DNA from: Clostridium puniceum
GTDB taxonomy: Bacteria > Bacillota > Clostridia > Clostridiales > Clostridiaceae
Length of the DNA stretch: 64,000 nucleotides
Reading direction: 5' to 3'
Assembly: GCF_002006345.1 (NCBI RefSeq)
Contig: NZ_LZZM01000105.1
Location: 20,989 to 84,988 of the forward strand
Shown: one piece after another, positions 1-7,439 of the stretch
Layout: each line of letters begins with the position of its first letter
How positions within the stretch are numbered: position 1 is the stretch's first letter
Translations under genes and position numbers: made by a program
The notes under the pieces: model-generated
The model's input: the letters and a program-made list of their open reading frames with translations, nothing else
Told to the model about the DNA's origin: nothing
Database searches by the model: none

Positions 1-354
1 ACTCTTAAGAAATTATCTGAAATGAGCCCTTATTCAAAAATGGTAGCAGACTCTCCCGTTACTTTTATACTTGCAGCAAATAAGAATAATTTAAAAGTCC
101 CTTCAGCATGGCAGCAAGATATGGGTGCAGCAACACAAAATCTTTTACTTGAAGCTGTAGAATTAGAACTTGGAGGAGTATGGTTAGGAACTGCTACTTC
201 AGACGATACTATGGAATTTGTAAGAAAGCTTTTTGATTTACCAGAAAATATACTACCATTTTCAGTAGTACCAATAGGATATCCTGATCAGCAAAATAGT
301 GATGTTATTGATAGATTTAATAAAGAAAAAGTTCATTATGAAGGGTGGAAATAG
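1..354 (+). CDS. Nitroreductase family protein, C-terminal part (5' end outside window)
   Basis: The reading frame is open from base 1 and ends at TAG 352-354, so the gene starts left of the window and only about 117 residues are seen. The visible part (WQQDMGAATQNLLLEAVELELGGVWLGT, here abbreviated by its ends WQQD and GVWLG) matches the FMN-binding second half of nitroreductases: the helix that packs on FMN, then the VPIGYP strand near the end. These are soluble FMN/NAD(P)H reductases of nitro, quinone or flavin substrates. The next gene starts 1 bp after the stop, so the two are translationally linked. The substrate cannot be told from this fragment. Confidence 0.8.
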   Translation, partial: TLKKLSEMSPYSKMVADSPVTFILAANKNNLKVPSAWQQDMGAATQNLLLEAVELELGGVWLGTATSDDTMEFVRKLFDLPENILPFSVVPIGYPDQQNSDVIDRFNKEKVHYEGWK

Positions 355-355
355 T

Positions 356-643
356 ATGATAAAAATAATAGCTAAAAATTTTGTGAAAAAAGATAAGATT
401 GAAGAAGTTTTGAAACTCTCAAAGGAATTAGTTGAAGCAACAGTTAAGGAAGAGGGATGCATAAGTTATGAAATGTATCAGGATGTAAAAGATAATACTA
501 TACTTACAATGATAGAAACTTGGGAGAATAAAGAAACATTGACGTTGCATTCACAATCAGAACATTTCCAAAGGATAGTACCAACTATGTCTGTTTTTAT
601 GGAAAAGCCAACTGAGATGAATGTATATAACAAAGTATTATAG
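356..643 (+). CDS. Antibiotic biosynthesis monooxygenase (ABM) domain protein
   Basis: A 95-residue protein starting at ATG 356, chosen because AAGGGTGG lies just upstream (341-348) and because a longer in-frame start at 299 would overlap the nitroreductase end by 56 bp. The pattern is a typical single ABM/YgiN-like ferredoxin fold: a first strand IKIIAKNFVKKDKIEE, a middle ISYEMYQDVKDNTILTMIETWENKE and a late HSQSEHFQRIVP. Such proteins are small cofactor-free dimers, often quinol monooxygenases or heme/quinone-handling enzymes. Coupling to a nitroreductase suggests a shared role in quinone or electrophile metabolism, which is an inference. Confidence 0.75.
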   Translation: MIKIIAKNFVKKDKIEEVLKLSKELVEATVKEEGCISYEMYQDVKDNTILTMIETWENKETLTLHSQSEHFQRIVPTMSVFMEKPTEMNVYNKVL

Positions 644-684
644 GTAGAATAAAAAAATAAATATTTTGTGAAAGGATAGCTAGC

Positions 685-1065
685 ATGGAGTCTTTAGAAA
701 GATATTTTACATTATTTGATGAATCAAGAATAAGTAAAAAAGCAAGGTTGGAGTTAATTAACATTTTTTCAGAGAATATGTCCTTTGTTTTAAATGGTCG
801 TGAGAAGAATGGGATCGAGCAATGGGAAAATTTTTTGGATTTAATTTTTACAAATAATATAGATATTAAGCATATGCATGAAGGCTGGAAGTTTATCCAA
901 GAGACAAAAAGATATGAAACTAGATGGGCAGTCTGTGGTAAACGAAAAGACGGAACTGTATATACACAACTTGGTAAGGATATTGCTGAATTAGATGAGG
1001 ATGGAAAAATTAAATATCTCGAAAACGTACCTGACAATTCTGGAATATTTAATGTATACAAATAA
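685..1065 (+). CDS. SnoaL/NTF2-like small protein
   Basis: A 126-residue protein from ATG 685 with a GAAAGGA ribosome binding site. Its order of features (N-terminal helices, then ENFLDLIFTNNI, HMHEGWKFIQ, TRWAVCGKRKDGTVY, a late GKIKYLENVPD) resembles the cone-shaped NTF2/SnoaL fold used by ketosteroid-isomerase-like enzymes and many polyketide-modifying or ligand-binding proteins. No catalytic residues can be assigned. It sits 41 bp behind the ABM gene and is followed by a strong terminator, so genes 1-1065 probably form one transcript. Function unknown. Confidence 0.6.
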   Translation: MESLERYFTLFDESRISKKARLELINIFSENMSFVLNGREKNGIEQWENFLDLIFTNNIDIKHMHEGWKFIQETKRYETRWAVCGKRKDGTVYTQLGKDIAELDEDGKIKYLENVPDNSGIFNVYK

Positions 1066-1083
1066 AGTAAAATATAAAAAAAT

Positions 1084-1128
1084 AAAAGATAAGAAGATAT
1101 ATTTAATAAATATATCTTCTTATCTTTT
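1084..1128. terminator. Bidirectional intrinsic terminator
   Basis: Perfect 18-bp stem: AAAAGATAAGAAGATATA (1084-1101) pairs with 1111-1128 across a 9-base loop. A-run on one side and T-run on the other allow it to work for the plus-strand SnoaL gene and the convergent minus-strand gene at 1173-1505. Confidence 0.8.
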
Positions 1129-1172
1129 CTGTTTGCTAAAATTATTAATCTAAACACAATATGGTTGAAAAT

Positions 1173-1505
1173 TTATATTACCTTATAAAACATATCAACC
1201 AAAGAATACACAACTGTAAGTACAATGCAAACATATAAAGATATATTTAAGCCAGGTTTAAGTATTGACATGATACCACCAACCACAAGTGCCAACATTA
1301 TTACTACACTTATAAATTTAAAGAAACCAGATTTATTTGTAAGTAGGGTTGTCACAGAAGAAAACATTATTAAAATTAGGGTTAAAAAATAAAATATATT
1401 TTTTAAATCAAGTGAATAATTCATTATCTTAAATTCGTTTAAAGCTAGAATGGAAAGAATAAACAACAATAGAAAAGAACATATTTTACTAATATTTTTA
1501 ATCAT
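1173..1505 (-). CDS. Small hypothetical membrane protein
   Basis: A 110-residue protein read leftward from ATG at 1505, with AAAGGCGG as ribosome binding site on the minus strand. About four hydrophobic segments can be seen (residues roughly 8-24, 36-53, 64-84 and 90-108), with few charges between them. It has no recognisable motif. It is transcribed toward the bidirectional terminator at 1084-1128 and divergently from the response regulator at 1658. I do not recognise the family. Confidence 0.6.
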   Translation of the reverse strand: MIKNISKICSFLLLFILSILALNEFKIMNYSLDLKNIFYFLTLILIMFSSVTTLLTNKSGFFKFISVVIMLALVVGGIMSILKPGLNISLYVCIVLTVVYSLVDMFYKVI

Positions 1506-1657
1506 AAAATCGCCGCCTTTTGGTAAATATTTACATAATAATTATACAGTTAGATTTTTATAGGAGCAACAAAAAATTTACCAAGAAATTAATTCCTATA
1601 ATTACATAAATCTGTGATAAAATAGATTCATAGATTCAATTTAGGGGGTATTTTATT

Positions 1658-2353
1658 ATGAATATTTTGATAGCAGAAGATGAAAAAGATATTCGAAATC
1701 TAATTTCACTGCATATGAGAAAAGAAAATTATGAAGTATTTGAAGCAGCAGATGGAAAAGAAGCTTTAACAATTTTTGAAAATGAAAAAATTGATTTGAT
1801 TTTATTAGATATAATGATGCCAAATGTAGATGGCATTTCAGTAATACAAAAGGTAAGAGCTGTTTCAACAATACCTATAATCTGCATTACTGCAATGGGA
1901 AATGATTCTGATAAGGTTTTAGCACTAGGACTTGGAGCTGATGATTATTTAGTTAAACCAATAAGTCCAATTGAATTATCAGCTAGAGTTGCTTCTAACC
2001 TTAGAAGATGTTATAAATATGTAGAACACAAGGATATAGTATATTCTACTGGTGAATTAAAATTATTCACTGAAACCTTTGAAGTTTATAGAGAAGATAA
2101 GAAGATTGATTTAAATCCAAAGGAATTTAAAATTTTAAAATTATTAATTTCTAATTTAGGTAAGGTTTTTACAAAAAAACAAATTTATGAAGAAGTATGG
2201 GAAGAAGCTTACTTTGGAGATTCAAATAATATAATGGTTCATTTAAGCCATATTAGAGAAAAAATCGAAGATGATCCTAAAAATCCAGTTTACATAAAAA
2301 CTATAAGGGGGATAGGATACAAAATTGAAAGGGTTCATACCAATGAGAATTAA
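1658..2353 (+). CDS. OmpR/PhoB-family response regulator
   Basis: A 231-residue two-domain regulator. The receiver has the acidic pocket E7-D8, phosphoacceptor D51 in LLDIMMP, switch T78 and K100 in VKP. The C-terminal half is a winged helix (FKILKLLISNLGKVFTKKQIYEEVW ... VHLSHIREKIED ... IRGIGYKIE, shown by its ends). A GGGGG Shine-Dalgarno-like stretch precedes ATG 1658. The gene overlaps the histidine kinase by 11 bp, so the pair is cotranscribed. Target genes are not known; the two membrane proteases just downstream are natural candidates. Confidence 0.92.
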   Translation: MNILIAEDEKDIRNLISLHMRKENYEVFEAADGKEALTIFENEKIDLILLDIMMPNVDGISVIQKVRAVSTIPIICITAMGNDSDKVLALGLGADDYLVKPISPIELSARVASNLRRCYKYVEHKDIVYSTGELKLFTETFEVYREDKKIDLNPKEFKILKLLISNLGKVFTKKQIYEEVWEEAYFGDSNNIMVHLSHIREKIEDDPKNPVYIKTIRGIGYKIERVHTNEN

Positions 2354-3827
2354 GAAAATAAAAAGAAATGTTACAGCAGAACTATTTTTTATATATTTTC
2401 TTGGATATATTGCTATTACTATAATATTAGTGGTAGGCGTTGTATTCTCGATTGGAGCATATAAGATTTTGTGCAATCCACGTACATATAATTCTAATTT
2501 TGCAGAGTTAGAAAATAAGCTATTAGAGGACTATAGCAAAATAACAGACGATAATTTAGCGGACATAGATGGGTTTGTTGTAAAGATTAATAGCAAAAGT
2601 GAAGTAGTTTATACTAGAGGACATGTTATAGATGAATTTAAAGCTTTAAATATACAAAGCTATATGTATTTATCAGGTCTTACACAGGAAAATAAAATTT
2701 TATTAAATGAAGATATTATAGCTCATGCTGTATTAGAGGAATTTAATAATTCTATAGTTAATACAAAAAATAATATTAAGTATTCATTATATAGCAAATA
2801 TTTACCTGAGGAAAATTCAATGATTGTAGTTGGATGTCCATATTCAAAAATTACACAGCCTAATATATTGACTAAAATAATTCCATCTAAGTCACTAGTG
2901 CAAATATTGAGTTTATTTAATGTATTATTAATTCTGTTGATTGTATATGTTTTTGCAAAAGCAACGTCTAGAATTTTTATAAAACCGATTAAGGCATTAT
3001 TAAGTGGTGTTATGGAGATAGCTAATAACAATTATGATATAAATATTAAGATTGATACAAAAAATGAATTTTTAGATTTAGCAAATGGTTTTAATATGAT
3101 GGCTGAAACTATAAGAAATGAAATAAGGGAAAAGGAAAAATTAGAAAAAATAAGAGAAGCTTTAATCTTAGATATATCTCATGATTTGAAAAATCCACTT
3201 ACTTCCATATTAGGATATAGTGAAACTTTAATTAACAATAGAGAGATAGAGGATAAAGAAAAGCTTGAATATTTAAATATAATAAATAAAAATTCGTATA
3301 GAGCTAATAAGCTTATAAGTGACTTATTTGAATTTTCCTTATATGATAATTCTGATTATAAATTTAATTTAGAAAAAGGTGATATATCAGAAGTTTTAAG
3401 GCAGATTGTTGCTAATTATATTCCAGAATTTGAGCATAATAAATTTGAATATGATTTTGACATACCAGAAGAATCATATTATGTAATGATGGAGGAAGAA
3501 AAATTAACTAGAGCTATTAATAACATTTTAGATAATAAGTTAAAATATAATCCAGTTGGAACTACTATTGGTATAAAGGTTGAAATTAGAGAATCGTATT
3601 TTTGTGTTGTATTTTCAGATAATGGAGAAAGTATACCGAAAAAATATAGAGAAAGTATATTTAATCCGTTTGTAAGGATAGATAAATCTAGAAATTCTAA
3701 AACAGGAGGAACAGGACTGGGCTTATCTATTACAAAGAAAATAATAAACAAACATTATGGAGGAATAAGAATTCTTAATAGTGAAATTGGGACAAGTTTT
3801 GAAATTATGCTGCCAATAGTCAAGTAA
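2343..3827 (+). CDS. Sensor histidine kinase
   Basis: A 494-residue membrane kinase from ATG 2343 (a TTG at 2325 is also open, but GAAAGGG at 2327-2333 is well spaced for 2343). Membrane segments lie at about 15-39 and 186-206, with an extracytoplasmic sensor between them, then a HAMP linker (about 207-260), H-box DISHDLKNP with H280, and an ATPase domain. The N-box reads NNILDNKLKYNP and the G1 box DNGESIP, where DNA(I/L)KY and DNGxG(I) are usual; the G2 box GGTGLGL is normal. The partner regulator is immediately upstream. The unusual N- and G1-box residues may lower kinase activity. Confidence 0.9.
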   Translation: MRIKKIKRNVTAELFFIYFLGYIAITIILVVGVVFSIGAYKILCNPRTYNSNFAELENKLLEDYSKITDDNLADIDGFVVKINSKSEVVYTRGHVIDEFKALNIQSYMYLSGLTQENKILLNEDIIAHAVLEEFNNSIVNTKNNIKYSLYSKYLPEENSMIVVGCPYSKITQPNILTKIIPSKSLVQILSLFNVLLILLIVYVFAKATSRIFIKPIKALLSGVMEIANNNYDINIKIDTKNEFLDLANGFNMMAETIRNEIREKEKLEKIREALILDISHDLKNPLTSILGYSETLINNREIEDKEKLEYLNIINKNSYRANKLISDLFEFSLYDNSDYKFNLEKGDISEVLRQIVANYIPEFEHNKFEYDFDIPEESYYVMMEEEKLTRAINNILDNKLKYNPVGTTIGIKVEIRESYFCVVFSDNGESIPKKYRESIFNPFVRIDKSRNSKTGGTGLGLSITKKIINKHYGGIRILNSEIGTSFEIMLPIVK

Positions 3828-3985
3828 AATTAATATTTTTAAGGTTAAATTAATGTTATTATAAGCAGTATTTAATAGGGTAGGCTTATAATAAGTATAA
3901 TTAATAGATTGGATTTAATAAATAATGATAAAAGATGTTGTAATAACTCAATTTACCAGTTAGATTAAAGAGAGGAGGTGCCTTT

Positions 3986-4849
3986 TTGAAGTTTGATAAT
4001 GACTTTAGAGAAATGAAAATTAGACACATTGTAGTAATGTTTTTGATTATAATGTTTTTTACAATAGTAGCTGTAATTATAACATTATTGAGGAATGGTG
4101 ATTTGAGCAATACAGATACTAATATACTAAGTTTATTTATTGAAAGTTCGTTAGTTTTTATGATTGCTTATAAGCTTAGACTCTCAAAGAAAAATGTAAA
4201 GAATTTATGTGAAGATTTTAGAGAAAATTTAAATGTAAAAGAAATGATTTTGATTATTTTATTCATTACATGTATAAAAATTGGTTCAAATAATATTTTG
4301 ATTGATTTAGCTTATATGATTAACCCGGATTTTGCCAATTGGTTTGTAAGTGAGTCGGAAACAGGAATTAGTTCGATGACTGATTATTGGATAGTATTTA
4401 TAATGTCAGTTTTTTTAGCTCCATTCACAGAAGAAATAATATTTAGAAGTACATTGTTTAAAAGACTTTCAAAAAAATTTAATGTTTATATCGGATTAAT
4501 TGTATCATCCATAATTTTCAGTTCAATTAATTTTGGCCCTCAAATGGTGGGAATATTTTTATTTGGAATATTAAATTGTATGTTATATGTAAAATATGAA
4601 AATATTTTAATGCCTATGTTTATATATTTTATTGATGGTATTATCAGTATGATATTAGTTATTTTATTAAATCAATTTGGAAATCAAACTATTGTTTTAA
4701 CTTTAAAGGATATGATTTTATATGCAGTTTCAGGAGTTGGATTATTTGCTATAGGAATGGTGTTTTTTGTCAAATTTATAAAAGAAAATAAGGTTTACTT
4801 AAGAGAAATGTATGATAAGAAAAACACTTTAGAGCTTAATCAAATTTAA
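3986..4849 (+). CDS. CPBP (CAAX/Abi) family membrane protein, probable pseudo-protease
   Basis: A 287-residue, multi-span membrane protein that starts at TTG 3986, supported by AGGAGGTG at 3973-3980 with 5-base spacing. The glutamate motif EExxxR is intact (E149, E150, R154). The second motif, normally FxxxH, reads FSSIN (178-182), and the third, normally an H-containing segment before the last helices, reads PMFIYFIDG (210-218). Both histidines that should hold the catalytic metal are therefore replaced (N182, Y214). The family cleaves prenylated or membrane-embedded substrates; this copy is more likely a binding or scaffold protein. It lies 158 bp behind the histidine kinase and in front of an intact M50 protease. 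Confidence 0.8.
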   Translation: MKFDNDFREMKIRHIVVMFLIIMFFTIVAVIITLLRNGDLSNTDTNILSLFIESSLVFMIAYKLRLSKKNVKNLCEDFRENLNVKEMILIILFITCIKIGSNNILIDLAYMINPDFANWFVSESETGISSMTDYWIVFIMSVFLAPFTEEIIFRSTLFKRLSKKFNVYIGLIVSSIIFSSINFGPQMVGIFLFGILNCMLYVKYENILMPMFIYFIDGIISMILVILLNQFGNQTIVLTLKDMILYAVSGVGLFAIGMVFFVKFIKENKVYLREMYDKKNTLELNQI

Positions 4850-4971
4850 GAGTTTAGAGCATACAAAAGAATTATTATAATTTAGAAATATAAAAAAGAG
4901 TAAGTCTTTTCAGTTCATATTATTTGAGTAATATTAGATAAATGAATTTAATAATAATGAAGGAGAAGAAC

Positions 4972-5877
4972 ATGGACAATTATGAAAATAAAATAGAAGT
5001 TATTAACTCAAATGTCAATGAAGATCTTGAGGAAGAAAAAATTAATGCTGATATAGAAACAGAAAATAAGAAGGAGAATTTTGCAACACGATTAAAATCT
5101 AAAAAAGGGCTTTTGGGGATATTAGGAATTTTTCTTTTAGCGATTTTAAAATTTAAAGCAATTATCTTTTTAGTTTTAGGTAAGTTGAAGTTTCTATTAG
5201 TATTATTGAAGTTAGGTAAATTTGCGTCAACTATTGGATCTATGCTGTTTATGATTGTAATATATGCTCAGATGTATGGATGGATATTTGGCATTGGTTT
5301 TGTTATTTTGTTATTGGTTCATGAAATGGGGCATTACATGGTTGCAAAATCAATTAAATTAGATGTGAGCCTTCCAATATTTATTCCTTTTGTAGGTGCA
5401 GCAATTAGAATGAAGGAAGAACCTAAAGATGCAGTAATAGAGGCAAAAATGGCAATAGGTGGACCTTTAGTTGGAAGTTTAGGTGCATTAGTTTGTTTAT
5501 TATTAGGCTTTTTATTAAAAAAAGATGTTTTAATTGCACTTGCTTATACAGGCTTTATGTTAAATTTGTTTAATCTTATACCTTTGCATCCTCTTGATGG
5601 AGGAAGAATTGTATCAGCTATATCACCTAAATTATGGTTAATTGGAATACCAATAGGTATAATTGCTCTTTTTAAAGCTTTTAATCCAATTATAGTGTTG
5701 TTACTTATACTTGGAGTTATAAAAGTTATTGAACAGTATAGAAATCCAAATAAATATTATTATAAAGTAAAAACATCTACAAGGTGGATATTTGCCTTAA
5801 ATTATTTTGGGTTAATGTTGCTTCTTGGTCTTGGAATAACATATGTTCATGGTATTCACTTAAATATGATTGCATAA
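4972..5877 (+). CDS. Site-2 protease-type (M50) membrane metalloprotease
   Basis: A 301-residue protein from ATG 4972, chosen over 4942 because AAGGAGAAG lies directly upstream of 4972. After a charged cytosolic N-terminus (about 45 residues) come several membrane segments. The zinc site HEMGH is at 117-121, and the third ligand is the Asp of LHPLDGGR (D209). The family cleaves membrane-anchored anti-sigma factors, signal peptides or regulators inside the bilayer. There is no PDZ domain. It follows the degenerate CPBP protein, making a pair of intramembrane-protease relatives next to a two-component system. Confidence 0.88.
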   Translation: MDNYENKIEVINSNVNEDLEEEKINADIETENKKENFATRLKSKKGLLGILGIFLLAILKFKAIIFLVLGKLKFLLVLLKLGKFASTIGSMLFMIVIYAQMYGWIFGIGFVILLLVHEMGHYMVAKSIKLDVSLPIFIPFVGAAIRMKEEPKDAVIEAKMAIGGPLVGSLGALVCLLLGFLLKKDVLIALAYTGFMLNLFNLIPLHPLDGGRIVSAISPKLWLIGIPIGIIALFKAFNPIIVLLLILGVIKVIEQYRNPNKYYYKVKTSTRWIFALNYFGLMLLLGLGITYVHGIHLNMIA

Positions 5878-5992
5878 AATTAGATATTTAGATATGTTTA
5901 TACAATATTATTATTCAATATGAATAAATTTTAAAACAAAAGGTAATATAATAGTAAATCTATAATTTAATCGATATAAATGGAGGATTAAA

Positions 5993-7039
5993 ATGAAGAT
6001 GCTAAAAAAGATATTATCTTTTGCGTTTATCGCTATATTATTATTACAGAGTATTGAAAACAATGCATACGCAATCCTAGATAGTAGTCCTCAAAATCCA
6101 ATTAATGTAGCTGTATTCTTAAATGATTTTAATGACCAATTTATTTCTAGTGTTAAGAAAAGCTTAGAAGATATTCAAAAAGAAAATGATAATAGAGTTC
6201 AATTCACTTTTTTTGATGCAAAAGGAAATCAAGTTTCTCAAAATGAAAGTATTGATCAATCACTTAATAAAAATTTTGATCTTTTTGTATTAAATCTAGT
6301 TAGTACTGATATAGATAAAACTAAAGATATTCTTACTAAAATAATGCAAAAAAATATTCCATTAATTCTATATTATGCTCAAACTACACCGATAGTAAAT
6401 TTTATTAAACCTTATGGTAACGCTGTTATAATAGATACAGATATTGATCAGTCGGGAATTTTACAAGGTAAAATACTAAGTGATGAATGGAACTCTAATA
6501 AAGAAGCTTTAGACAAAAATAAAGATAATATAATGCAGTTTCTCATGTTAAAAGGTCCCGTTAATAGTCCAGAAACAATTTCGAGAACTAAGAATTCCCT
6601 TCAAACAATTAATGAGTCAGGCATAAATACCCAGCAGCTTTCGTCAATAAATTGTAATTGGGATGAAGAATGTGCTAAAACTGCAGTAGAATCAAATTTA
6701 TTAACTCTTGGTGATAGGATTGAAGTAATAATTTCTAATAATGATGCTATGGCAATAGGTGCTATTAAAGCACTTCAAAAGTATGGCTATAATAAAAGTA
6801 TTAATTCGAAGAATATTCCAGTTGTTGGGGTTGATGGGTTACCAGAAGCTCAAAAATTAATAAAGCAAGGGATTATGACAGGCACTGCCATTCAAGATCC
6901 ACGTGAGCATGCAAATGCAATTTATATGGTAGGAATGAATATAGTATCTGGAAAAAATTCTTTAGAGGGTACAAATTATAAATTTGATGAAACAGGAATT
7001 ACAATAAAACTACCTTATTATGAATATGTTGCAGAGTAA
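5993..7039 (+). CDS. Galactose/ribose-type periplasmic sugar-binding protein, solo
   Basis: A 348-residue secreted protein with a GGAGG site before ATG 5993. The N-terminus is a signal peptide ending in AYA (about residue 27) with no lipobox cysteine, which is unusual for a Gram-positive binding protein. The body is a type-I periplasmic fold: INVAVFLNDFNDQF start, VIIDTDIDQSG, ISNNDAMAIGAIKAL, VVGVDGLPEA and TAIQDPREHA. It resembles MglB-like D-galactose/glucose binders. No ABC ATPase or permease is near, so it may serve a sensor or chemoreceptor rather than import. A strong terminator follows. Confidence 0.85.
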   Translation: MKMLKKILSFAFIAILLLQSIENNAYAILDSSPQNPINVAVFLNDFNDQFISSVKKSLEDIQKENDNRVQFTFFDAKGNQVSQNESIDQSLNKNFDLFVLNLVSTDIDKTKDILTKIMQKNIPLILYYAQTTPIVNFIKPYGNAVIIDTDIDQSGILQGKILSDEWNSNKEALDKNKDNIMQFLMLKGPVNSPETISRTKNSLQTINESGINTQQLSSINCNWDEECAKTAVESNLLTLGDRIEVIISNNDAMAIGAIKALQKYGYNKSINSKNIPVVGVDGLPEAQKLIKQGIMTGTAIQDPREHANAIYMVGMNIVSGKNSLEGTNYKFDETGITIKLPYYEYVAE

Positions 7040-7170
7040 CACCGCTAAAATTCTGCTTATTCTAAAGAAAGTTTTTAATTAGCATTAGCCTTTAAACACG
7101 AATATTATGTATTACATAAAATTCTTGCATTGAATTTAAATATGTTTATAATATTAATAGGAATATGAGT

Positions 7171-7212
7171 TTAATATTGCCATTACTAAAAAAATAGTAA
7201 TGGCAATATTAA
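7171..7212 (+). terminator. Intrinsic terminator / long hairpin
   Basis: Perfect 18-bp inverted repeat (7171-7188 with 7195-7212) around an AAAAAA loop, 130 bp after the sugar-binding protein. Only a short T-rich tail follows, so efficiency is uncertain. The rest of the 7040-7439 gap shows nothing else that I can assign. Confidence 0.65.
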
Positions 7213-7439
7213 TTTATATGGTAAAATATTATTAGGTCTAATAATTTATGACATATTAAATAAAAGAGCGAGCTAAGATAGGTAATATATTTTAGTATAA
7301 AAATAGGAAGTATGATTTTCTTAAAGGTCTTAATTAGACTTTAACTTTTAAGTTAACATACTTTTCTATTGTGGAATAAAATAGGCAGCATAGTGCGTTA
7401 CTGTTTTGGAATATGTCTAATAGAAATCAGGAGGAAATT

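Noticed and set aside
597..1157. A 186-codon minus-strand ORF across the SnoaL-like gene
   Set aside because: It covers a plausible plus-strand gene and a terminator and has no ribosome site or homologous motif.
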